A stretch of 25,335 nt of DNA. It comes from an uncultured Christensenellaceae bacterium (GTDB lineage: Bacteria > Bacillota > Clostridia > Christensenellales > Pumilibacteraceae). This document shows positions 7,678 to 15,440 of this stretch, piece by piece. The notes below the pieces were generated by a model. That model was not told the origin of the DNA, ran no database searches, and saw only the letters and a list, made by a program, of their open reading frames with translations. The position numbers and the translations under genes are program-made. The stretch is from NCBI GenBank assembly GCA_910588155.1, contig CAJUPB010000019.1, positions 1 through 25,335 on the forward strand, read 5' to 3'. How positions within the stretch are numbered: the first letter of the stretch is position 1; every line of letters begins with the position of its first letter.

Positions 7678-9024
7678 ATGACAGACAGAAAAACTTTCGG
7701 CATTTTGAGGACTCTTGCTATTGCGCTTGCATTGGCAACGGCGGTATTTTTTTCATACTCCTGCGCCAAAAAGCCCGTCCCTCCCGTTCCGCCTCCGAGC
7801 GAAGAGACGGTTTTGCCCGACGAAAAGCCGAGCGGCAAGCCCGACGGCGGAGAAAAACCCGACGACGGCGAGACGGACGAAAAGCCGTCCTGGGCGACGA
7901 ACTATACTCTGCCCGACGCAGAAAAAGCGTATGAAAAGCTGACGCAAATATACGGCGGAGAAGAGAAGATTTTTCTGCTGCAAAAGGGCAAAATCGCGCG
8001 TATGCCCTGTCCGAAAGACGGCGCGGCTATGAAACTGAACTTTACATACGAAGTCGGCGACTATGCCAAAATCGTAATAGAGGACTGCGTCGACGAATTC
8101 AACGAGGTATTCGAGGTCATAAATCCGAACTACCGTTTCGAAACGAATTACGCGCCGACGGACGACGACTTCGACAGCAGATATTCCGTCCGTATGAGAG
8201 CGGCGGACAATCTCGGAAGCACGGAAAGTTCGACGGTGTTCGGCACGGCGCACATATCCTATTACGACAATTTCACTGTTTTGGGCGACTTCGGCATAAA
8301 TCTCAAAACCGAAGTGCTGACAAACGGCAGTTATCTTATGACGACGTTAAAGCACGAGCTTATGCACCTTTTGGGCGCCGGCGATGCTTACAACAACGTA
8401 TCCGCCACGAAAGCCACGGTTATGCAATCTTACACCGTCGGCGGATATCACCACTTCTCTTCTACCGACGTCGCATTTTTGGACGCGCTGTATCGCAATC
8501 CCGATTGCGAAAAGAGCGACGATTTTATCCGAAGCTATATAGAAAATTACGAAACTGCGACGAAACACACGAGGTTCGAAAACACGAAAGCCGTTTATGC
8601 CGCATCGGTCGCCGCTTTGAACGGAGCGGTTCTGAAAGAGCAAATCGAAGCCGCCGGCTACAAGGACGTCGCAGGACTTGTTTCTCTCACGGAAAACGGT
8701 TTGACGGCGGACGCCGACTTCGGCAAGAGCGACGTCGCGTTTACCGAGCTTTCATACGCAGAGCCGCCGCAGTCGACATATTTCGGGGCTTTCGACGTCG
8801 GCAGCAAGATGTATAAACACGGAACTATGACGTCATTGGGAAGCGCATTTCAAATCAAATATACGGACTTCGGAAACGGAATCTTATATGCCGAGCCGAA
8901 CGGAAATAATTTCACGATTTTCGTGCGAACGGGCGAATACGTCTTGCTTTTGCGGCTGCACGGCGGTTTTACCAATCTTCCGCAATTGAGCCTGACTCTG
9001 TGGCACGCGTGTACGGTCGAATAA
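7678..9024 (+). CDS. Lipoprotein metzincin-like metalloprotease
   Basis: Predicted surface lipoprotein of 448 residues. Residues 1-29 are a lipoprotein signal peptide with Cys29 as the lipidation site (FFSYSC). Residues 30-75 form a Pro/Lys/Glu/Asp/Gly-rich spacer. The protease motif is KHELMHLLGAGDAY: His226, Glu227, His230, with Asp236 in the third zinc position, as in snapalysin rather than the usual metzincin His. ATVMQS follows 13 residues later, giving a Met-turn at Met249, then SSTDVAFLDALY, like the end of matrixin catalytic domains. The C-terminal 170 residues were not recognised. Expressed from its own promoter. The substrate is unknown; a secreted or peptidoglycan-facing protease is inferred. 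Confidence 0.8.
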   Translation: MTDRKTFGILRTLAIALALATAVFFSYSCAKKPVPPVPPPSEETVLPDEKPSGKPDGGEKPDDGETDEKPSWATNYTLPDAEKAYEKLTQIYGGEEKIFLLQKGKIARMPCPKDGAAMKLNFTYEVGDYAKIVIEDCVDEFNEVFEVINPNYRFETNYAPTDDDFDSRYSVRMRAADNLGSTESSTVFGTAHISYYDNFTVLGDFGINLKTEVLTNGSYLMTTLKHELMHLLGAGDAYNNVSATKATVMQSYTVGGYHHFSSTDVAFLDALYRNPDCEKSDDFIRSYIENYETATKHTRFENTKAVYAASVAALNGAVLKEQIEAAGYKDVAGLVSLTENGLTADADFGKSDVAFTELSYAEPPQSTYFGAFDVGSKMYKHGTMTSLGSAFQIKYTDFGNGILYAEPNGNNFTIFVRTGEYVLLLRLHGGFTNLPQLSLTLWHACTVE

Positions 9025-9030
9025 AAAATC

Positions 9031-9066
9031 AAATCCCCGTCCTCGATTCGGACGGGGATTTTTTTG
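9031..9066. terminator. Bidirectional terminator between convergent genes
   Basis: AAATCCCCGTCC (9031-9042) pairs with GGACGGGGATTT (9050-9061) around seven bases, followed on the plus strand by a run of T to 9066 and on the minus strand by a T-rich tail. It serves the plus-strand metzincin gene and the minus-strand carbohydrate-binding lipoprotein gene, which meet here. Confidence 0.92.
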
Positions 9067-9081
9067 TTGCGATAATGCGGT

Positions 9082-11835
9082 CTATGCTTCGGGAGTCGCG
9101 GGCAAGGGTTCGGCGACGGTAAACTCGAACCAATCGGCGTTTGCCGAAAATTGGTTTGCCGACGTTATTTCGACGGTGATTACTCCGGCTTCGCAATTTA
9201 CGGCGTCCCATCTGACCGTACCCCAATTCCAATAGTTTTTCGCGTCGTCGTGACCAAACTTGAAATTCGCGTCGTCCTTTATGAATTTGTAAGCCGTGCC
9301 GCCTATGCTCATATTGAAATTGGAGTTCCAGATGTCTCCGCCGTCGCGGCAAATTCTCGCACGCATTGCTATACTGCACGGTTTTTCCACGAGAAGTTTC
9401 ATACGGTATACGTGTCCGACGGTGGTTTTGCCGACGCAGAAACCTTTGGTGCCGTCCTTCCACGACCACGCTTCTATCATCTGGTCCACTCTATTGCCGC
9501 TCTGTGCTTTCCAACCCGATTTGTCGAGCATATCCTCCGCTTCGAATCTGTATGTTTTGAACTCGCTTATCACGAGGTCGGCAGACGGGTCGGAGCATTC
9601 GAATTCGAACCAGTCCACGCCTATATCCACCGACTTTATCTCTATAACGTATTTGCCGGCGTCGAGAATTATCGGTTCGTAAGTCAGCGTTCCCCACTTC
9701 CACCAATTTGTTGCGTCCGTTTTTCCGAACACGTCTACGGTTCTCCACGAAATCGTTCTGCCGTCCACCGTGGTGAGTGCGTCCGTCGGATTTATGACTT
9801 CCGCGCCGCTCTTGCACACTCGGGCGGACAGCGCCAGCCTCACGCTTTGTTCGAAAGAGACCGTTATGCGAAGCACGGTGCCGGACTTTATCTTGCTCAC
9901 GCAGAATCCTCTGTCGCCGTTATTGTGGTACCACTCCTCTATCATTCCGTCCACTTCGCCGTGCTGCGGAACCCAACCCGACCTGTCGAACAGGTTTTCC
10001 GCTTCCACCTTATACTTGCCGTATGTTTCCGCGTGCAAGTCGGTGGGCTCTTCGAACTTCAAGTCGAAGAAGTCCACGCCGACGTCCGTGACCTTTATTG
10101 CAATCGTATATTCGCCGGCTTCGAGCAGTACGGGCGCATAGTTCACCGTGCCCCACTTCCACCAATTCGTGTCGTCGCTGTGACCGAACGTGTCGGACGT
10201 GCTCCACTTCAAAGACGTTTCGTTTATCTTCGTATCTATATCGGTGGGATTTATCGTCGGGCTTCCGTCCTTGCAGACACGCGCCGAAAGCGTGAACTTC
10301 GACTGTTTTTTGAGATTGAACGTCAGCCGCATAACGGTGCCTACCTTGACCTTGCTTACGCAATAGCCCTTGTCGCCGTTCTTGTGATACCAGGACTCGA
10401 CCATTCCTTCCACCGTTCCGAACTGCGGAACCCAACCCGACCTGTCCAGCATTTTCTCGGCTTCCACGCGGTGCGTCCCGTGCCCGTACACAAACAAGTC
10501 GTCCTCCGAATTATCCTCTATCACGGGCAAAGTTTCGTCGTCTTCGACAACGGTGAACGTGAAGTTGTCGATATTGCAACAGTCGCCCGTCAATTTAACC
10601 CGGAAAAGGTGTTCGCCCGCCGCCAGCTTATAGCTGCCGAGATTTACGCTGTTCCACCCATCGCCCGACTGTTCGACTCCGTCCAGCACGCAGTCGTCAA
10701 TCATAAACGAGAAGTTTTCGGCGACGCCGTATCCGTCGTTTGTTTCCGCTTTCATTTCTATTTTGACGACGGAAGTATTTTCCGTTGTCAGCAAAGCGGA
10801 AATAATGCTTCCCGCCTTCATACCCGAAATATATTTTCCGCCCTCGTAATCGGTCACGAGAGGTTGGTTTGCGGTCAGATTGTTTTCCGCCGCCACGGCA
10901 TCGTCGTTAAGCAGTTTTTCCGTATTGAAATCTTCGGCTTCCAAAACGGCGGGCGCGTCTTCTTTTATTGCGACGGACGCAGCCGCATTCGCCGTCGTTC
11001 CCGCCGTGATTTTTACGCAGTCGAACGACAGCGCCGCATCGTCTTTCATTTCGACGATTATATTGTTCTCGCCCTTACTCACTCTCACTCCGTCCGCGGC
11101 GATTGTCGCCCAACTGCCTGCCGCGAGCGCGGGCACGGAAGAAATGTCGAGCTCGCCCGTATCCTCGCTGCCGCCGAAATTCGAATAGACGGCAATCGAA
11201 TCGGAAAGTTTGACCTGACGATTTTCGTTATTGCCGACGCGCAGCGCCACCGTCGCATTTGCGTAGTCCTTGTTCGACGTATACGCAAAACCGATACAGT
11301 TGCCCTTTACGCCGACGTTCGTCAGGTATGCTCCGCCGCTTATCAGCGCGCTGTTCGTGCGCTTTACGACAGCCGCCTTTTCGTCCGCCGCAGAAACTTG
11401 GCTCTTTTCGAGGTCTATCTTTTCAAACTCCGCCGTATACGTTCCCGCTCCGCTTATCTTCGCAAGTCCCGTATCGTCGTACGGCTTTTTCAGGTCGTTG
11501 ACGAATATCGGATATTTTGCGGAAAGTTCGCCGTATTTTATTTCCACCATATGCTGACCCGGGGTCATCTGCGGCGGAACGACGGTTACCGAACCGAGCT
11601 GCAATTCTTCTTCCTCGCCGCTTTCGGCGCGCTGTTTGACTTTGAGTCCCTCGTAAGTGAACGGCTCGCCGTACTCGAATTCGGTCTTTACCGCGGAATA
11701 GTCCGCGTCAAGATAAGTATACACGGGTCCGACGTTCTCGTTTTGAGGCTTTTTGCAAGCCGCCGCCGTGCAGAGCGTGAGCGCAAGCATTGCCGCCACG
11801 CACAGAGTCACAATGCGTTTCGATACGTTTTTCAT
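9082..11835 (-). CDS. Lipoprotein with Ig-like domain and carbohydrate-binding-type modules
   Basis: Surface lipoprotein, 917 residues. Signal peptide with lipidation site Cys27 (TAAAC). Residues about 38-113 look like a bacterial Ig-like domain (FEYGEPFTYEGLKV, ending YPIFVND). Residues about 130-278 and 295-430 resemble CBM6/CBM35-type beta-sandwich modules (TYTAEFEKIDLE and VLEAEDFN openings, FDCVKIT and NIDNFTFTV ends). Residues 455-597, 607-750 and 762-910 are three tandem copies of one further module, each with an E-A-E motif, SGW, a shared NWWKWGT/NYWNWGT motif and a VDxFEF-like end. No hydrolase motif was seen, so a glycan-binding role is inferred. AAGGAGG lies eight bases before the ATG, only 13 bases after the GH3 stop: translation is probably coupled to GH3. 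Confidence 0.82.
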   Translation of the reverse strand: MKNVSKRIVTLCVAAMLALTLCTAAACKKPQNENVGPVYTYLDADYSAVKTEFEYGEPFTYEGLKVKQRAESGEEEELQLGSVTVVPPQMTPGQHMVEIKYGELSAKYPIFVNDLKKPYDDTGLAKISGAGTYTAEFEKIDLEKSQVSAADEKAAVVKRTNSALISGGAYLTNVGVKGNCIGFAYTSNKDYANATVALRVGNNENRQVKLSDSIAVYSNFGGSEDTGELDISSVPALAAGSWATIAADGVRVSKGENNIIVEMKDDAALSFDCVKITAGTTANAAASVAIKEDAPAVLEAEDFNTEKLLNDDAVAAENNLTANQPLVTDYEGGKYISGMKAGSIISALLTTENTSVVKIEMKAETNDGYGVAENFSFMIDDCVLDGVEQSGDGWNSVNLGSYKLAAGEHLFRVKLTGDCCNIDNFTFTVVEDDETLPVIEDNSEDDLFVYGHGTHRVEAEKMLDRSGWVPQFGTVEGMVESWYHKNGDKGYCVSKVKVGTVMRLTFNLKKQSKFTLSARVCKDGSPTINPTDIDTKINETSLKWSTSDTFGHSDDTNWWKWGTVNYAPVLLEAGEYTIAIKVTDVGVDFFDLKFEEPTDLHAETYGKYKVEAENLFDRSGWVPQHGEVDGMIEEWYHNNGDRGFCVSKIKSGTVLRITVSFEQSVRLALSARVCKSGAEVINPTDALTTVDGRTISWRTVDVFGKTDATNWWKWGTLTYEPIILDAGKYVIEIKSVDIGVDWFEFECSDPSADLVISEFKTYRFEAEDMLDKSGWKAQSGNRVDQMIEAWSWKDGTKGFCVGKTTVGHVYRMKLLVEKPCSIAMRARICRDGGDIWNSNFNMSIGGTAYKFIKDDANFKFGHDDAKNYWNWGTVRWDAVNCEAGVITVEITSANQFSANADWFEFTVAEPLPATPEA
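9106..10473 (-). repeat. Three in-frame repeats of a Trp-rich beta-sandwich module
   Basis: Coding repeat units at 10045-10473, 9586-10017 and 9106-9552, each near 145 residues. The first two are closest (shared RSGWVPQ, GD[KR]G[YF]CVSK, SARVCK, NPTD, NWWKWGT); the third is more diverged (KSGWKAQ, KGFCVGK, RARICRDGG, NYWNWGT). Each has a Cys near its middle in the order CVSK/CVGK and VCK/ICR. The pattern is of tandem duplication followed by divergence, perhaps for multivalent binding. Confidence 0.85.
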
Positions 11836-11848
11836 TTTCTCTACCTCC

Positions 11849-14800
11849 TTATTTTTTGGCGATTTCGCCGATAAGCGCCTTTATCTCGTCGATTTGAGTG
11901 CGCATTTCGGTTATTTCCTGTTTGGTCGTCGGTTTCTTTTTCGCCGTTTGCGCGGGAACTATCGCCGACAGCATTTCCTTTATTTCCGCCATATCCGTTT
12001 TCAGTCCCGCAATCTCTTCCTTTATTTCCTCGGCTTCCGCTCGGGAAAGAGCGTTCGGCTGTTTTTCGGGCGGCGCGGGCGGTTCGGCTTTTTCCGCGCT
12101 CTGCGGGTGCGATACGGTTTCGAGCTGCTTATCTGCTTTCGCCGTTTGCTCTTTGACGGGCGGAGACGTTTGCTCTTGCAAAACGGGTTCTTCTCTTTCC
12201 AGAGTTCTGCGCCTGCTCTTCGTCGGACGCGCTCCGCCGTCCGCTGTTTTGGGAGGTTTGCCGCGAGATACGGCAAGCTCTTTCGCCAACGGCAGAGCAA
12301 GCGCGAGCGAGCGCCAAACCAGGAGTCCGAACACAATTACGTTTATGACGACGACAACGGGTATCCACCACGGGAATTTATACTTTATCGACCGAGGTCC
12401 CGACACTTCGACGGTGAACTCGTTTTTGATGGTATTGTTCTTTGCGGCGGTATACACGTTGCATTTCGCGTATATCAATTCTTTTGCGGACAGGCGCGCA
12501 AGGTTCATATCGACTGCGTTCGACAAGTCGATTCTGCCCGCTTCGCCCGCCTTTTTATAATTGGGGTTGAGCTGCGTATTTCCGCCCGCGCGAAGCGCCC
12601 AGCGTATCTTCATATTCGGGTGTTCCACGCCGTCGGAATAGTCGGTGATGACGTTGCCCTTGAATCCCCATTCGTCGCGCAGAATGGATGTGCACATCGC
12701 GTAGTCCGCGCCTGCCCACACCGCGCCTATATTATTGAAAGACGTCATAATGCCCGTCGCGCCGCCCTCTTTGACGGCTATCTCGAACGGTTTCAAATAG
12801 TTCTCGCGGAAGTTCTGTTCCGTCACCCAGACGCGCTGGAACATACTCGGGTCGAAAAGCGCCATATGCTTGACGTATACGCACACGCCGTTGGACTTTG
12901 CGCCCAGACAGAAGTTTGCGGCGAGCTTGCCCGAAAGCACGGCGTCCTCGCTGTAATACTCGTAATTTCTGCCGTTCAGCGAGTGTTTGTGCAAGTTCAC
13001 GCCCGGAGCGTAAATGCCCGAAAGTCCGAAGTTTTCGGCGTCCATTCCTATGACCTGTCCCGCCTGAAACAGCAGTTCTTTGTTATACGTCTGACCCACG
13101 AGGTTCTCCGTGGGAAGAGCGGTAAGTTTCACCGTGCTGCCCGCATTCAGGTTTGCCGTATTGAAACCCGACGGTCCGTCGTAGTCCAGCCAAATATTTT
13201 TTCCTATGCTCACCGCGGCGCGCGTGCCGTAGCCCGCGTCCTCGACAAGCGAGCGCAAGTCCTCCGCGGAAAGCTGGTCGAGCAGCGTATCCCACTTATC
13301 GCTCTCCCAATTTTCGGGATTGCCCAAAAAGAATACCAACTCGTCGTTGTACTTCAATTCGGTTTTGCCGTCGGTAAATTCTCCCGACGTGACAAAACTG
13401 CCGTCGGTTTTGGTTATCAACCGAAGGTTGCCTTCTTTCCCCATAGTAGGCATTGTCGTATATTTCGATTCGTAGCCGCCGTACTGTTTGTTTGCGGCGT
13501 TGACCTTTTGCATTGCCGCGCTGTTTCCGTCGAGAGCGGGATATTTCGCGCTCGGAACGGTACCCGCGAAATCGGCTCTCGTCAGATACGTCCATTTCGC
13601 CCCGAGGGTGGACCCGTCGAGAGGCAGACCGTTATATGCGTCGCCTCCCGTATAGCGGTTTTTTACTTCATTGCCGCTTGCGGGGTCGGTGTCGAAATAA
13701 ATCGCCGCGCCTTTGACTTCATAGGAAAGTGTTCCCCCCCCCGCAACAGTCTTTGCATTATGCGCGTCGGACATAAGTTTGAGAACGTAGGTTCCGGCAT
13801 CCAACTCCCAGCCCTTATTTCCGTTGTAATTCTTGTCGTAGCAATCGTACGACGCCATATCGTATGCCGTGGTTTTAAGTGTCACCGTTGCGGACTCCGT
13901 AGGTTTTAGAATGGGAGTCTTGGCAAAATCGAGCAGGCTTATCGACGGTTTTTCTATCTGATTTTTGATATAAGGCGGCGTAAAGTACAGTTGCACGACG
14001 TCTTTGCCCGCAACGCTTCCGCTGTTTGTGACCTTGACTTTTATCTCAATCTCGCTGTCCTTTTCGAGCACGGAGCCTTCGGCGAGGCTCACCGATTCCA
14101 GGCTCCAATCGAAAGCCGTATACGAAAGTCCGTGACCGAAAGGATACTGCACGACGGCGTCGTAGCCTTTTTTGCCGATAAACTCCCTGTCGTCGTAGAA
14201 ACCTTCGACGTCGGCGGTTTCGTGGAACTTATACCCGAGATATACGTCCTCGTCGTATATTGCGTCCTTACGCCACTGACGCGTGCCCGCCGTGGAATTC
14301 TCGTTTGCCCATTCTCTGGAATTGTAGCGGCAAATTTCGTTCTTCTTCGGTTCGTACACCACGGTGTCGGCGAGCTTGCCCGAAGGGTTCACGTCGCCGT
14401 AAAGTATTTTCGGAATTGCCGTCGCTCCCGACTGTCCGACGTAGCCCACATTCAGCGCGGCATCGATTTTGCCGACGCTGCCGTCGTCGAGGAAAGTCAT
14501 ATCCATCATAGAACCGCTGTTGAAAACCACGATGACCTTATCGAAGTTTTCGCAGCACATCTTCAAAAGAGTTTCCTCTTCCGTGGAAATCTCGCCGAAA
14601 TTTCTGCTTGTATCCGTAGGCAGCCCGTATTTTTCCTGCGCGCCCAATTCGTGTAAAAATTCGCCGCTGTATCTGGAAAGCACGACAACCGCCGTATCGG
14701 AAAATTCCTTTGCTCGCGCGATTACGGCGTCGGTGAACACACTGCTCGTGACGGGTTCTTTCAGCGTCGTACGGGAACGGTTTTCCGTCGTCGCGTATTC

Positions 14801-15283
14801 GCCCCAATCTTTGTCCTGGTCCTTTCTGTGCTTTTCGTATAATCCGATTATCTCGCGATTATAAGTTATGCCGCTGTCGGTGCACGCTTTCAAAAGCGTC
14901 ACTTTGAGTTCGTCGCTGACCAGCGATTTGCCCGAGCCGTTGCCCGTAAGCAAAAAGCCGTAGTCCGTCGCGCCCCAACCGAAAATGTTTATTTCCTTTT
15001 TGTTCTTGGACAGCGGCAGGCAGGGTTTGCCGTCCGCATCCCTTTCGTTTTTGAGCAGTACCACTCCCTCGTCGGCGAGCTTCCGCACCAGCTCGTCGCT
15101 GGTCTTTGCCGCCTCGTTGATTTTCGTCGTATCCCCTTCGAGCTGCTCTGCGCAACCCAAAAAGCTGGATATTATGGGTGCATACCGCGAAGCATACACG
15201 TCGCCGACTATCAAGCCCGCCGCTATTATTACGATGAGCGATACTACGACTATCCTTGCGACAAGTTTTCTTTTCTCCGTCAT
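11849..15283 (-). CDS. Membrane-anchored, domain-permuted glycoside hydrolase family 3 protein
   Basis: Likely beta-glycosidase acting at the cell surface, 1144 residues. Residues about 7-31 are a transmembrane anchor. The usual second GH3 domain comes first (about 60-389; SRYSGE at 203-208, YPFGHGLSYT at 380-389), then an Fn3-like domain (about 397-520), a 120-residue linker, and the TIM barrel (about 665-930) with KHM (805-807) and the nucleophile Asp881 in VITDYSDG. This reversed order is known in Ruminococcus and Butyrivibrio enzymes. A second transmembrane helix (972-990) is followed by a basic, Pro-rich, coiled-coil tail that should be cytoplasmic. Start chosen at ATG 15283 with GAGGAG six bases before; the upstream TTG at 15352 lies in a hairpin and has no ribosome site. 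A nine-G tract lies at codons 514-517. Confidence 0.9.
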   Translation of the reverse strand: MTEKRKLVARIVVVSLIVIIAAGLIVGDVYASRYAPIISSFLGCAEQLEGDTTKINEAAKTSDELVRKLADEGVVLLKNERDADGKPCLPLSKNKKEINIFGWGATDYGFLLTGNGSGKSLVSDELKVTLLKACTDSGITYNREIIGLYEKHRKDQDKDWGEYATTENRSRTTLKEPVTSSVFTDAVIARAKEFSDTAVVVLSRYSGEFLHELGAQEKYGLPTDTSRNFGEISTEEETLLKMCCENFDKVIVVFNSGSMMDMTFLDDGSVGKIDAALNVGYVGQSGATAIPKILYGDVNPSGKLADTVVYEPKKNEICRYNSREWANENSTAGTRQWRKDAIYDEDVYLGYKFHETADVEGFYDDREFIGKKGYDAVVQYPFGHGLSYTAFDWSLESVSLAEGSVLEKDSEIEIKVKVTNSGSVAGKDVVQLYFTPPYIKNQIEKPSISLLDFAKTPILKPTESATVTLKTTAYDMASYDCYDKNYNGNKGWELDAGTYVLKLMSDAHNAKTVAGGGTLSYEVKGAAIYFDTDPASGNEVKNRYTGGDAYNGLPLDGSTLGAKWTYLTRADFAGTVPSAKYPALDGNSAAMQKVNAANKQYGGYESKYTTMPTMGKEGNLRLITKTDGSFVTSGEFTDGKTELKYNDELVFFLGNPENWESDKWDTLLDQLSAEDLRSLVEDAGYGTRAAVSIGKNIWLDYDGPSGFNTANLNAGSTVKLTALPTENLVGQTYNKELLFQAGQVIGMDAENFGLSGIYAPGVNLHKHSLNGRNYEYYSEDAVLSGKLAANFCLGAKSNGVCVYVKHMALFDPSMFQRVWVTEQNFRENYLKPFEIAVKEGGATGIMTSFNNIGAVWAGADYAMCTSILRDEWGFKGNVITDYSDGVEHPNMKIRWALRAGGNTQLNPNYKKAGEAGRIDLSNAVDMNLARLSAKELIYAKCNVYTAAKNNTIKNEFTVEVSGPRSIKYKFPWWIPVVVVINVIVFGLLVWRSLALALPLAKELAVSRGKPPKTADGGARPTKSRRRTLEREEPVLQEQTSPPVKEQTAKADKQLETVSHPQSAEKAEPPAPPEKQPNALSRAEAEEIKEEIAGLKTDMAEIKEMLSAIVPAQTAKKKPTTKQEITEMRTQIDEIKALIGEIAKK
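13734..13742 (-). repeat. Nine-G homopolymer in the GH3 coding sequence
   Basis: On the coding (minus) strand nine G in a row encode Gly515-Gly516-Gly517, at the end of the Fn3-like region. Tracts of this length are prone to slipped-strand mispairing. A one-base change would shift the frame before the catalytic TIM barrel. Confidence 0.9.
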
Positions 15284-15289
15284 TTCAAT

Positions 15290-15295
15290 CTCCTC
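15290..15295 (-). promoter_or_regulatory. Ribosome binding site fixing the GH3 start
   Basis: GAGGAG on the minus strand, six bases before ATG 15283. It makes this ATG the start rather than the in-frame TTG 69 bases upstream, and places the transmembrane segment at the N-terminus. Confidence 0.8.
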
Positions 15296-15342
15296 GATTA
15301 CCCGATATTTCCGCCTTCTCCACCCAAAAACCGTATATGCAA

Positions 15343-15386
15343 ACGGGTACAAAATCCGCTTGCCGTATGCGGTTGTTTGTACCCGT
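15343..15386 (-). promoter_or_regulatory. Inverted repeat at the GH3 transcription start
   Basis: ACGGGTACAAA (15343-15353) and TTTGTACCCGT (15376-15386) are perfect 11-base inverted repeats; inside them CCGC and GCGG also pair. The repeat abuts the -10 box and spans the predicted start (near 15380). It could be an operator for a repressor or a 5' hairpin in the leader. It also lies downstream of the histidine kinase gene and might end that transcript, but the following T run (TTTGCATAT) is weak. Confidence 0.65.
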
Positions 15387-15415
15387 ATTTTAAAGCATAT
15401 TTATATGTTTTGCAA
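15387..15415 (-). promoter_or_regulatory. Sigma-A promoter for the GH3-lipoprotein operon
   Basis: On the minus strand TTGCAA (15410-15415), 17-base spacer, TAAAAT (15387-15392). It separates expression of the GH3 operon from the two-component genes just upstream. The leader is about 97 bases and begins within the inverted repeat. Confidence 0.6.
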
Positions 15416-15440
15416 TATCTAATTCGTTATCCGTCGAATA

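Noticed and set aside
9151..11874. Long plus-strand open frame of about 907 codons antisense to the carbohydrate-binding lipoprotein gene
   Set aside because: It mirrors the real gene, has no ribosome site or signal sequence, and its residue mix (many Arg, His, Val, Phe) is that of an antisense frame in a codon-biased gene.
11753..13909. Plus-strand open frame of about 718 codons antisense to GH3
   Set aside because: The minus strand encodes recognisable GH3 motifs; the plus frame shows no domain and is rich in Arg and Phe as expected for a shadow.
15284..15352. GH3 start at TTG 15352
   Set aside because: It lies within the inverted repeat, lacks a ribosome site, and would put 23 basic residues before a normal membrane anchor.
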